A stretch of DNA of 64,000 nucleotides from a bacterium (GTDB taxonomy: Bacteria > Myxococcota_A > UBA9160 > UBA4427): positions 62,001 to 126,000 of the forward strand of contig JANSYR010000001.1 of assembly GCA_024742285.1 (NCBI GenBank), written 5' to 3'. The translations under genes were made by a program, and so were the position numbers. The notes under the pieces are model-generated. The model was not told the origin of the DNA, did not search any database, and worked only from the letters and a program-made list of their open reading frames with translations. The number at the start of each line of letters is the position of its first letter. Position 1 is the stretch's first letter. Shown one piece after another: positions 18,405-26,520 of the stretch.

Positions 18405-19520
18405 ATGAAGACGACTCCCCTCCTCGCCCTCCTTCTCCTCCTCTTCCCGAGCGTCGCGTCCGCGCAGGCCAGTCCGCCCGACGAGGCCGCCCGGCTCGGC
18501 GCCGGAATGGGGGCCTTCGTCGCGACCCTCGACGAGGACCAGCGTGACTCGGCGCTCTACGCCTGGGAGGACGACGAGCGATTCGACCTTCGGCTCGCGC
18601 CCCTCGGACTCGAAGGGCTTCGCATCGACGAGATGAGCGACGCCCAGTGGGGCGAGCTCGAAGCGCTCCTCGGTCGCGTCCTCTCGCCGGAAGGGATCGA
18701 GACGATGAACACGATCCGCAGCCTCGAGAACGAGGTCAAGGAGATGGAGGGCGGAATCTTCGGCTTCCTGATGGATCGCATCCGGCGGGTCGGCCGCTAT
18801 TTCCTCGCCGTCTTCGGCGAGCCCGCCGCGGACGGGGTCTGGGGCTTCCGCTTCGACGGACACCATCTCTCGATGAACGTGACGGCCGTCCCCGGACGCC
18901 CGCTCTCCGCGACGCCGCTCTTCTTCGGCGGTCAGCCGCGGGAGGTCCCCGCTTCGATGGAACGGGCGGGGCTCCGCGTGCTCGATCTGGAGGAAGACCT
19001 CGCGGTCGCTTTCCTGAACGGCCTCTCCGACGCCGAACGGGGCAGGGCCCGGATCCCCTGGCAGGAGGGCAGCGCGATCAACCGCCCGATGTCGATCAGC
19101 GACGACGTCGACCTCGTCCTGCCGCCGGCGGCGGGACTCGCGCGCGACGCCGTCTCACCCGCATCCCGAGCTGCCTTCGACGCGCTCGTGGACGCGCTCC
19201 TGCGCCATTTCCAGCCCGGAATCGCGGCGCGCTATCGCGCGATGCTGCGCGGCGCGGACGGCCCCGTCACGATCCAGTACGCCTCCTTCGCCGACGACGA
19301 CGCCGTCCCCGTCGAGGCGGGGCGAGCGCTCTACTACAGGATCCAGGGCGGAGGCCTCTCGATCGAGTTCGACGACACCGCCGAAGCCGCCGATCACATC
19401 CACCTCGTGTACCGCCACCCGGAGAACGACTTCGGTCGCGACCTCCTCGGGGAACACCTCGCGAGCCAGCACGCGCTCGCACCCCGCGCTCCCGCAGCCT
19501 ACTCTCACCGCGACCCCTGA
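18405..19520 (+). CDS. Secreted DUF3500 protein
   Basis: Protein of 371 residues with a Sec signal peptide (MKTTPLLALLLLLFPSVASAQA, cut after about residue 20). WGFRFDGHHLSMNV, TPLFFGGQP and the end region HIHLVYRHPENDFG are the landmarks I associate with DUF3500, a family without an assigned reaction. The many conserved histidines suggest metal binding. It is followed after 14 bases by the Fe-S aldo/keto reductase gene, so the two probably work together at the outer face of the membrane. Confidence 0.8.
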   Translation: MKTTPLLALLLLLFPSVASAQASPPDEAARLGAGMGAFVATLDEDQRDSALYAWEDDERFDLRLAPLGLEGLRIDEMSDAQWGELEALLGRVLSPEGIETMNTIRSLENEVKEMEGGIFGFLMDRIRRVGRYFLAVFGEPAADGVWGFRFDGHHLSMNVTAVPGRPLSATPLFFGGQPREVPASMERAGLRVLDLEEDLAVAFLNGLSDAERGRARIPWQEGSAINRPMSISDDVDLVLPPAAGLARDAVSPASRAAFDALVDALLRHFQPGIAARYRAMLRGADGPVTIQYASFADDDAVPVEAGRALYYRIQGGGLSIEFDDTAEAADHIHLVYRHPENDFGRDLLGEHLASQHALAPRAPAAYSHRDP

Positions 19521-19534
19521 GTGGAGGGACCGGC

Positions 19535-21004
19535 ATGCGAATCGTGCTCTTCTCCTGGCTGCTGACGATCCTCTTCTCGATGCGCTTTCTCGGCGAGTTC
19601 CTGGGCCACCGCGTCGAGGGCCGCCTCACGACCGCGGGCGAGCTCGCGATGGTCGGGCTGGTCGTGGGCTCCATCGGAATCAGCCTGGCCCTCACGATCC
19701 GCGCGATCGGCGCCTCCGGCTCCACACCGAACGGGGGTGAACCCGCCGCCCCGAGCCGCCGCCGGTTCCTGGGCGCGGCCGCGGCCTCCGTCGCCGGCGT
19801 GGGGGCGAGCCTGGCCGCCGCCGTCTGGCCCAACCGCAAGTGGGGCAGCGTCACGGTCAAGAACATCTTCGCCGTCCGACCGGAGTACCGATCCGAGGTC
19901 CGCCGCGACGAGTGGGTGGGCTCGAAGGTCCAGGGCTATCGGCGGCTGGGCCGCACGAACGCGATGGTCTCGGACATCTCGCTGGGCTCCGGGTCGAGCA
20001 CCGGCGGTCGCCAGACCGTCGAGGTGACGCGCGAGGCGATCGAGCGCGGGATCAACTACTTCGACACCGCCCCCGACTACGCCGAGACCGGCTCCGAGCG
20101 ACGCTTCGGCGAGGCCATGAAGGGCTACCGCGACCGGATGTTCGTCGCGACCAAGTTCTGTCTGCCGACGGGGCACCTCGGTCCCGGCACCCCCGTCGAG
20201 GGCTACATGCGTGCGGTCGAAGGGAGCCTCGAACGGCTCCAGACCGACTACGTCGACCTCGTCCACGTCCATTCCTGCGACAGCGTCGAGCGGCTGATGG
20301 ACCCGAACGTCCACGAGGCCTTCGACCGCCTGAAGGAACAGGGCAAGGTCCGCTTCCTCGGCGTGTCGACCCATACGCCGAACCTCGAAACCGTCGCCGA
20401 CGCCGCCATCGACAGCGACCGCTTCGACGTGATGATGCTCGCCTATCACTTCGGCGCCTGGCCGCGGCTCGCGGACATCGTCGACCGGGCCGCCGCGAAG
20501 GACATCGGCATCGTCGCGATGAAGACGCTCCGCGGGTCGATGCACCATTTCCTCGACTGGACGCCGGACGAGCGCGACTCCTTCACCCAGGCTTCGTTCA
20601 AGTGGGTCCTCTCGAACCCGAGCGTGGCCTGCCTCGTGATCTCGCTCTGGGAGACCGGGCAGCTCGACGAGTTCCTCTACGCGTCGGGTCAGAGCCTGCG
20701 TCCCGGCGACACCGACGTCCTCGAACGCTACTCGGCACTCACGACCGAGAGCCACTGCCGCCCCCACTGCGGCATCTGCCTCGACACCTGCCCGGAGGGC
20801 CTCCCGATCCACGACGTGCTCCGACACCGCATGTACTTCGAGCACTTCGGCGCCCAGAAGGAAGGCATGCGACTCTACGGGGCCCTCGAGCGGAACGCGT
20901 CGGTCTGTGCGAGCTGCTCGGCGCCGTGCACGAACGCCTGCCCCGACGGTGTCGACATCCCCGGCCGGATGCGCGGCGCCCACGACCTGCTCTCGTCGAC
21001 TTGA
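19535..21004 (+). CDS. Membrane-anchored aldo/keto reductase with Fe-S cysteine clusters
   Basis: Protein of 489 residues. Two hydrophobic helices (about 3-22 and 36-58) come first, then a twin-arginine motif (SRRRFLG at 74-80) with a second hydrophobic stretch, then an aldo/keto reductase barrel (GINYFDTAPDY with the catalytic tyrosine, FVATKF). The C-terminus has two Cys groups, C-x4-C-x2-C-x3-C from 408 and C-x2-C-x3-C-x3-C from 458, like the 4Fe-4S sites of Fe-S AKRs. A Tat motif placed inside the protein after two helices is odd; an alternative start closer to it is possible but the upstream part has a ribosome site and helices. Confidence 0.85.
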   Translation: MRIVLFSWLLTILFSMRFLGEFLGHRVEGRLTTAGELAMVGLVVGSIGISLALTIRAIGASGSTPNGGEPAAPSRRRFLGAAAASVAGVGASLAAAVWPNRKWGSVTVKNIFAVRPEYRSEVRRDEWVGSKVQGYRRLGRTNAMVSDISLGSGSSTGGRQTVEVTREAIERGINYFDTAPDYAETGSERRFGEAMKGYRDRMFVATKFCLPTGHLGPGTPVEGYMRAVEGSLERLQTDYVDLVHVHSCDSVERLMDPNVHEAFDRLKEQGKVRFLGVSTHTPNLETVADAAIDSDRFDVMMLAYHFGAWPRLADIVDRAAAKDIGIVAMKTLRGSMHHFLDWTPDERDSFTQASFKWVLSNPSVACLVISLWETGQLDEFLYASGQSLRPGDTDVLERYSALTTESHCRPHCGICLDTCPEGLPIHDVLRHRMYFEHFGAQKEGMRLYGALERNASVCASCSAPCTNACPDGVDIPGRMRGAHDLLSST

Positions 21005-21030
21005 TCCGTTTCTCGTAGCGCCCCACGCCG

Positions 21031-22281
21031 ATGTCCGACTCCTTCGATGGAAAGCTCCTGTCTCGAATCGATCAGCTGAGGGGAGGCGTCCGCCTCGGGC
21101 TCCGGACCGCGCGGGCCTTCGGGCGCGTGATCGAGGACGAGATCGGAGATCGGCTCGGAAACGCGCTCCCGGCGACGCGGGAGGGGGTCGCGCGGCGCAG
21201 CGTGATGGACGACCTGCTCCAGAACCACACACCGGAAGGGCAGATGCCGATGCCGCGGCTCCGGAGCGTGAAGCTCCCCGGAGTCGACTTCGAGAGCAGC
21301 AACTGCGTGAACTTCCTGGTCGAGCTCGAGTTCGAGGGACGACGCGACGATCTCCCCGGGACCGCCTACGTGAAGATCCCCTGCGAAGAGACCTGGCCGC
21401 GCGTCTTCGCGAATACCCTCGGATACTGGTCCCTCGAGTGTCTCTTCTGCTCCCGGATCGCCCAGCACATCCCGATCCGGATCCCGAAGGTCTACGCCGT
21501 CGCCGAGCGCGGCTCCCGCTTCGTCCTCGTGATGGAGAACCTGCACGAGAGCCCGGGCGTCCAGATGTTCATCAACCGGGACATGGCAGCGGGGACCACC
21601 CCCGAACGCGCCGCCCGCGTCCTCGAGACCTTCGCCGAGCTGCACGCCCACTTCTGGGGCTGGGGGCGGACCCAGCGGGAGTCCCTGCTGCCGCGGGAGT
21701 TCGACACCTACCGCTCGCGACGCTCGAAGCGCGTGACGCCGATGCTCAACTACGCGGCCCTCGAACCGGCCCACCAGGCGGCGCCCGACCTCGTGACCGA
21801 GCGCCTCGTCGAGACGTGCAGGATCGCCGTCGATCGATGGGACGCGATCCTCGACGCATGGTTCCACGGACCCATGACGCTCTGCCATGGCGACAGCCAC
21901 CTCGGCAACTGCTTCGAGTACGAGGAGGACGGGCGGACGCGGGTCGGCATGATCGATTTCCAGGCGGTGCAGTGGAGCAAGGGCATGCGCGACGTGCAGT
22001 ACTTCCTGATCAACTCCCTCGAGCCGGACGTCCTCGCGGAGAACGAAGAGACCCTGATCCGAGGCTACTGCGACGCCCTCGCGACCCGCGGTGTCGACCT
22101 GCCCTACGCGGATGCCTTCGAGCAGTACCGAGCCTTCTCCTACCAGACCCTGATGGTCGGCGTCGTCCCGCTCGGACTCGCCGGACTCACCGAGCGGAAC
22201 GAAACCGTGCTCGCGGTGACGCGACGCTCCGCCGCCGCGGTCGAGCGGCTCGGCTTCCGGGAGTGGGTCGAGCAGCTCTAG
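21031..22281 (+). CDS. Aminoglycoside-phosphotransferase-like kinase
   Basis: Protein of 416 residues with a choline/APH kinase fold: the Brenner motif CHGDSHLGNCF holds the catalytic aspartate, and MIDFQ holds the metal-binding aspartate. An N-terminal AYVKIP lysine would bind ATP. Long versions like this are common in lipid- and steroid-degrading bacteria, often annotated as phosphotransferase family, and their substrates are unknown. Antibiotic resistance is not implied. It starts 26 bases after the aldo/keto reductase gene, though it converges with the third CoA-transferase gene. Confidence 0.85.
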   Translation: MSDSFDGKLLSRIDQLRGGVRLGLRTARAFGRVIEDEIGDRLGNALPATREGVARRSVMDDLLQNHTPEGQMPMPRLRSVKLPGVDFESSNCVNFLVELEFEGRRDDLPGTAYVKIPCEETWPRVFANTLGYWSLECLFCSRIAQHIPIRIPKVYAVAERGSRFVLVMENLHESPGVQMFINRDMAAGTTPERAARVLETFAELHAHFWGWGRTQRESLLPREFDTYRSRRSKRVTPMLNYAALEPAHQAAPDLVTERLVETCRIAVDRWDAILDAWFHGPMTLCHGDSHLGNCFEYEEDGRTRVGMIDFQAVQWSKGMRDVQYFLINSLEPDVLAENEETLIRGYCDALATRGVDLPYADAFEQYRAFSYQTLMVGVVPLGLAGLTERNETVLAVTRRSAAAVERLGFREWVEQL

Positions 22282-22296
22282 CGCCGGGACCCGCGA

Positions 22297-23457
22297 CTAC
22301 TCGCCGAGCCAGTCCCGGAAGACTTCGGCATCGTGCGCGCCGACCTCGGGGCCCACGTGCCGATGGCGCCCCGGTGTGTCCGACAGCTGCGGCGCCGGCG
22401 CGACGAATCGGAGCGGACCCATCCGCGGATCCTCGAGCGTCGTGACGCTCGATCTCGCGCGCACGTGGGGATCCTCGAGGATCGCGTCGAGGTCGTTCAC
22501 CGGGGCGACCGGAATCCGGATCCCGTGGAACGCCTCGAGGGCTTCGTCGCGGGACCGCTCCGCGATCCAGGCCGCGACGTGACCGTCGAGCTCGTCCGCC
22601 GCCGCGAGTCGCGCTTCGCTCGTCCCGAAGCGTTCGCGGTCCGCCGGACCGTCGCGCCCCAGGAGCGTGAGGATCCGGGCCACCTGCGCGTCGGTCGTCC
22701 CCGAGAGCGCGAGATAGTCGCCGTCCCGCGCCCGGTAGAGGTTGCGCGGCACGCCGCCGGCGACCCGACTGCCCATGCGCGCGGGCGGAGGGCCTTGGCC
22801 GTCCCAGGTGACGAGCGGGAGCGCGAGCAGCTGCAGGATCGGCTCGACCATCGTCACGTCGACGTGCTGTCCCCGACCGGTCCCGCCCGGTCGGTCCCGG
22901 GCGTAGAGCGCCATCATCGTGCCGATCACGCCGGACAGCCCCGAGAGCGTGTCTCCGAGCGGCAGCGACGGCACCATCGGCGGCCCCTCGGCTTCCCCGT
23001 TCAGGTGCGCGAAGCCGGAGAAGGCCTCCGCCAGGGTCCCGGCCCCCGCGCGATCCGCGTAGGGCCCCGTCCGTCCGTAGCAGGAGATGCTCGTCACCAC
23101 GAGCCGGGGATGGCGCGCCGACAGCGTCGCGTAGTCGCAACCCCAGCGCGTGAGCAGCTTCGTCGTCAGGTTCTCGACCAGGACGTCGGCTTCCGCCAGG
23201 AGGCGCTCGAAGCGCGCGCGATCCGCCGCGTCGTCGAGATCGAGGGCGATGCTGCGCTTGTTCCGCGCGACCAGCGCCCACTGCGGCGACGCTCCGTCCC
23301 TCGACACGCCGATCCGGCGGATCGGATCGCCCCCCGGTGGCTCGACCTTGACCACGTCCGCCCCGAAATCCGCGAGGGTGGCGGCGATCTGCGGGGCCGC
23401 GAAGAGATTCGTCAGATCGAGGACACGGACCCCCGACAGGGCCTGGGCTTCCGGCAT
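22297..23457 (-). CDS. CaiB/BaiF family III CoA-transferase (3)
   Basis: Protein of 386 residues with [12 protein letters not shown] near 33-44, VARNKRSIALDL near 62-75 and the likely catalytic aspartate in PLGDTLSG. It is clearly a different subgroup from the other two in this window. No ribosome site is visible before the ATG, but TAGTGT, a plausible -10 hexamer, ends about 8 bases upstream on this strand. It is divergent from the selenoprotein gene with 106 bases between, so the two could share control. Confidence 0.9.
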   Translation of the reverse strand: MPEAQALSGVRVLDLTNLFAAPQIAATLADFGADVVKVEPPGGDPIRRIGVSRDGASPQWALVARNKRSIALDLDDAADRARFERLLAEADVLVENLTTKLLTRWGCDYATLSARHPRLVVTSISCYGRTGPYADRAGAGTLAEAFSGFAHLNGEAEGPPMVPSLPLGDTLSGLSGVIGTMMALYARDRPGGTGRGQHVDVTMVEPILQLLALPLVTWDGQGPPPARMGSRVAGGVPRNLYRARDGDYLALSGTTDAQVARILTLLGRDGPADRERFGTSEARLAAADELDGHVAAWIAERSRDEALEAFHGIRIPVAPVNDLDAILEDPHVRARSSVTTLEDPRMGPLRFVAPAPQLSDTPGRHRHVGPEVGAHDAEVFRDWLGE

Positions 23458-23518
23458 GCGGCGACACTACCACCGGCGGGAGCCGGACGCCGGGTCGCGA
23501 GGACCGGCACGACTTCCT

Positions 23519-23524
23519 TACACT
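23519..23524 (+). promoter_or_regulatory. Candidate -10 hexamer TACACT for the selenoprotein operon
   Basis: TACACT at 23519-23524 would start a transcript near 23531, leaving a leader of about 33 bases that carries the AGGAG ribosome site. No convincing -35 hexamer precedes it. Confidence 0.35.
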
Positions 23525-23563
23525 CGGCGCTTCGATTCGAACGCTCGAAGCAGGAGACCCGAT

Positions 23564-24097
23564 ATGTCCCGCATCACGATCCTCGACCCCACCGCCCCGC
23601 CGCCCGACGTCGACGCCGACCCCGGCCCGACCCTGGGCGCCACGGCGTCCACCCGGTTCGGCATCCGCTACGACCTCACCTGGCGCTCCTTCGACTGGGT
23701 GCGCGACGAGTGGGCGTCGATGCTCGCCGACGAAGGCGGCGTCGTGACACAATGGTGTGCCGGCGACCGAACCGGGGAAGCCGCCGAAGCGACCCTCGGC
23801 GACCTGCGCGGCTTCGTCACGGATCGGGAGGTGCTGATCAGCGGCCTCGGAAATTGAGGGAGCTGTACCTCCTGGACGGTGCACGACGCGGTCGTCGCAC
23901 TGCAGGAGGGCAAGACGGCGGTCGCCGTCGTGACTTCCGAGTTCGAAGCCCTGGCGCACACGATGGCCGCGAACGCCGGTCGCTCTGGCCTTCGCGTTCA
24001 CGTCCTGCCCTATCCCCTCGACAGTCGCCCCGAGAAGGAGGTGCGTGAGATTGCAAGAGAGCACTATCGACCGCTCTTGCGGACCCTCGGGTTGTGA
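23564..24097 (+). CDS. UGSC-family selenoprotein (in-frame UGA at 23855-23857)
   Basis: Read straight through the UGA at 23855-23857, this frame gives 177 residues with Sec98 in GLGN-U-GSC-TSW. Ignoring the UGA leaves a 97-residue fragment, and no start codon with a ribosome site explains the second half. Both halves share one frame and the second half keeps family-like character (VAVVTSEFEALAHT, HVLPYPLDSRP), so this is recoding rather than a broken gene. The U-G-S-C motif is the one that names the UGSC (seleno)protein family, as I recall it; function unknown, and U-x-x-C suggests redox chemistry. A strong hairpin lies 11 bases after the UGA. AGGAG precedes the ATG. The partner gene overlaps its last 53 bases. 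Confidence 0.85.
23868..23909 (+). promoter_or_regulatory. Putative bacterial SECIS hairpin
   Basis: Lower stem: CCTCCTG (23868-23874) with CAGGAGG (23903-23909), 7 perfect pairs. After an asymmetric bulge the upper stem pairs GTGC (23879-23882) with GCAC (23897-23900) and ACGAC (23883-23887) with GTCGT (23891-23895), with C23896 bulged. The loop is GCG (23888-23890), 31-33 bases after the UGA. Loop distance, a G at the start of the loop and an upper stem of at least 4 pairs fit the bacterial SECIS rules as I know them. Confidence 0.7.
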
Positions 24098-25160
24098 GGT
24101 CAGCTGGCTGTCGAGCCAGCGCCTCGAGATCGACGCGGACCCGTCGGCCTTCGCGAAGCTCGCGACCGAAGCGGGCTGGGGAGACGGCCTGCCGCTGATC
24201 CCGCCGACCGAAGAGCGCGTGCGCGCCTTCGTCGCCGCCTCGGGCCGCTTTCCCGATCAGCTGCTGGGCGTCCTGCCGCCCCGGGACGGGCGCTGCACCG
24301 TCGAGAAGCTCGCGATCAACGCGGTCATGGCCGGCGCGCCGGCGGAGGCGATGCCGCTTCTCTGCACTGCGATCGAAGCCTGCGTCGACCCGGCCCTCGA
24401 CCTCTTCTCACTCAACACGACGACCAGCTCGGTCGTTCCGGGCGTCTTCGTGAACGGACCGATCCGTCACTCCCTCGAGCTGCCGATGGAAGCGGGGTGC
24501 TTCGGGGGCGTGCCGGGGACGGCGCCGGCGATCGGACGCGCGCTGCGCCTCACGATGCGCAACATCGGCGGCCAGAAGATCGGCGAGAACTCGAAGAGCG
24601 TCTTCGGACAGCCGGGACGGGTGACCGGGATCGTCGTCGCCGAGTGGGAGGAACGCTCTCCCTGGGCGCCCCTCGCCGAGCGCCGCGGGGTGACGGGCGA
24701 CGCGGTCACGGTCTACGGCTGCATCGGCACGATGGACATCGCCGACGTCGCCGCCGACACGGGCCGGACCCTCACCGAGCTCATCGGCAAGAGCCTCGCC
24801 TACCCGGGCACCAACGCCTACGTCAGTCACTGGGGTGCCGAGACGATGGTCTGCCTCGCCCCGCCGTGGGCCGACCTGATCGCCAAGGACTTCCCGACGA
24901 TCGAAGACACGCAGGAGGCGCTCTGGCACGCTGCGGCCCATCCCATCGACTTCTTTCCGGAGCCCCATCGGGCCTGGCTCGAGGAGCGGGGCCGCATCGA
25001 CGCGCAGGGGATCGCGCACCTGGTGGAGCGCCCCGACGAGATCCTCGTGATGGTCTGCGGCGGCCTCGGCAACCTGCATGCGTTGGGCCTGCACAACTTC
25101 GGCCCGACGCGCGCGGTCACGCGCGCGATCCGCGCCGAGGAAGACTCGAACGAGACCTAG
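24045..25160 (+). CDS. Conserved-looking partner of the UGSC selenoprotein, function unknown
   Basis: Protein of 371 residues from GTG at 24045, or 369 from TTG at 24051. AAGGAGG at 24035-24041 lies 3 bases before the GTG and 9 before the TTG, so TTG is well spaced. Either start overlaps the selenoprotein gene by about 50 bases in another frame, a sign of coupled translation. I do not recognise a named family. Visible landmarks are GWGDGLPLIPPTEERV, FSLNTTTSSVVPG, SVFGQPGRV and near the end VCGGLGNLHALGLHNFG. No signal peptide or membrane helix is seen, and there are several cysteines. Tight linkage suggests a complex or shared pathway with the selenoprotein. Confidence 0.8.
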   Translation: MRLQESTIDRSCGPSGCEVSWLSSQRLEIDADPSAFAKLATEAGWGDGLPLIPPTEERVRAFVAASGRFPDQLLGVLPPRDGRCTVEKLAINAVMAGAPAEAMPLLCTAIEACVDPALDLFSLNTTTSSVVPGVFVNGPIRHSLELPMEAGCFGGVPGTAPAIGRALRLTMRNIGGQKIGENSKSVFGQPGRVTGIVVAEWEERSPWAPLAERRGVTGDAVTVYGCIGTMDIADVAADTGRTLTELIGKSLAYPGTNAYVSHWGAETMVCLAPPWADLIAKDFPTIEDTQEALWHAAAHPIDFFPEPHRAWLEERGRIDAQGIAHLVERPDEILVMVCGGLGNLHALGLHNFGPTRAVTRAIRAEEDSNET

Positions 25161-25196
25161 CCGGCGCGATCCCGAGCAGGGCCCCGAAATCGCTCC

Positions 25197-26483
25197 TCAC
25201 GGGCGGTCGGCGCCTGACGCGTCGGTCCCGGACCGCTCCCGCCACTCCCGATCGACGATCAAGCGCGCGCCGCGCCGAAACGACAGGTAGGCCCACGCCC
25301 ACTGGAGTACGACGAAGAGACGATTCTTGAAGCCCACGAGGAAGTAGACGTGCACGAGGAGCCAGGCGATCCACGCCGGGAATCCCGCGAGCTCGAGCTT
25401 CCCGCGCTGGAGCACCGCCCGCTTGCGACCGATCGTCGCCATCTGCCCCTTGTCGACGTAGACGAACGCACGATCGTCGACTCGACCGGCCGCCATCCCG
25501 CGAATCCGCTTCGCGAGATAGGCGCCCTGCTGCATCGCGACCGGTGCGACGCCAGGGAGCGGCTCTCCTTCCCCGCCCTCGACGTGCGCCTGGTCGCCGG
25601 CCACGAACACTTCCGGACGATCCGGGAGCGAGAGATCCGGCCGGACGCGCACGCGCCCCTGCCGATCCAGCGCGCTCCGGAGCTGTTGGTTGAGCGGGCT
25701 CGCCGCGACGCCGGCGGCCCACAAGACCGTCCGCGCCTCCAGTCGCTCGTCACCGACCTCGACGCCCCGTTCGTCGACGGCGGTGACCAGGCTCTCCGCC
25801 CAGACCTGAACGCCGAGGCTCTCCAGGTCGCGAACCGCACGGCTCGACAGCCGCTCCGAGAACATCGGCAGGATCCGGGGGCCGGCTTCGATCAGGACGA
25901 CGCGGGCGAGCTTCGGATCGATCTCCCGGAAATCCCGGGACAACGTGAAGCGGCTCATCTCGCCGATCGCGCCGGCGAGCTCGACGCCCGTCGGCCCCCC
26001 GCCCACCACGGCGAACGTGAGCAGGGCGCGGCGAACGGCCGGATCCGACTCCTTCTCAGCCTCTTCGAAGGCGCGCAGGACCCGGCGTCGGATCTCGGTG
26101 GCCTGCGCCAGCGTCTTGAGACCGGGCGCATGGGGCTCCCAGTCGTCGCGGCCGAAATACGAGTGTCCCGCCCCGGCGGCCAGGACCAGCACGTCGTAGT
26201 CGAAGGACCCGCTCGCCGTCTCGATGCGGCGGGCATCGAGATCGATCCGCAGCACACGCTCCTGCCGGACCCGCACGTTCGGAGCGTGGGCGAGGAGCGA
26301 CCGGATGGGCGCAGCGATCTCGGCGGGACTCAGTCCGGCCATCGCGACCTGATAGAGCAGAGGCTGAAAGAGATGGTGGTTCCGCGCGTCGAAGAGCGTG
26401 ACTTCGACGTCGGGAGCACCTCCGAGATCGCGAGCGGCGCGCAAACCCGCGAATCCACCGCCGACGATGAGTACGCGTGTCAT
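25197..26483 (-). CDS. Type II NADH dehydrogenase (NDH-2 family)
   Basis: Protein of 428 residues. The first FAD site is VLIVGGGFAGLRAARDL at the N-terminus, the NAD(P)H site is VVGGGPTGVELAGAIGE, and PEVFVAGDQA holds the late FAD motif. The C-terminus has the hydrophobic and amphipathic segment (WIAWLLVHVYFLVGFKNR) that anchors NDH-2 to the membrane. It oxidises NADH and reduces quinone without pumping protons. It converges with the selenoprotein partner gene and is transcribed alone or with the gene behind it. Confidence 0.92.
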   Translation of the reverse strand: MTRVLIVGGGFAGLRAARDLGGAPDVEVTLFDARNHHLFQPLLYQVAMAGLSPAEIAAPIRSLLAHAPNVRVRQERVLRIDLDARRIETASGSFDYDVLVLAAGAGHSYFGRDDWEPHAPGLKTLAQATEIRRRVLRAFEEAEKESDPAVRRALLTFAVVGGGPTGVELAGAIGEMSRFTLSRDFREIDPKLARVVLIEAGPRILPMFSERLSSRAVRDLESLGVQVWAESLVTAVDERGVEVGDERLEARTVLWAAGVAASPLNQQLRSALDRQGRVRVRPDLSLPDRPEVFVAGDQAHVEGGEGEPLPGVAPVAMQQGAYLAKRIRGMAAGRVDDRAFVYVDKGQMATIGRKRAVLQRGKLELAGFPAWIAWLLVHVYFLVGFKNRLFVVLQWAWAYLSFRRGARLIVDREWRERSGTDASGADRP

Positions 26484-26520
26484 GCGGGTGGGAGAATACC
26501 GCGGATCAGAGGCGATCTCC

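Noticed and set aside
21031-22281. Aminoglycoside resistance gene
   Set aside because: Only the general kinase fold is present; the length and environment fit the broad lipid-associated phosphotransferase group.
23855-23857. The TGA as a nonsense mutation that makes the gene a pseudogene
   Set aside because: The frame stays intact on both sides, the local motif is the known U-G-S-C, a SECIS-like hairpin follows and the overlapping downstream gene is intact.
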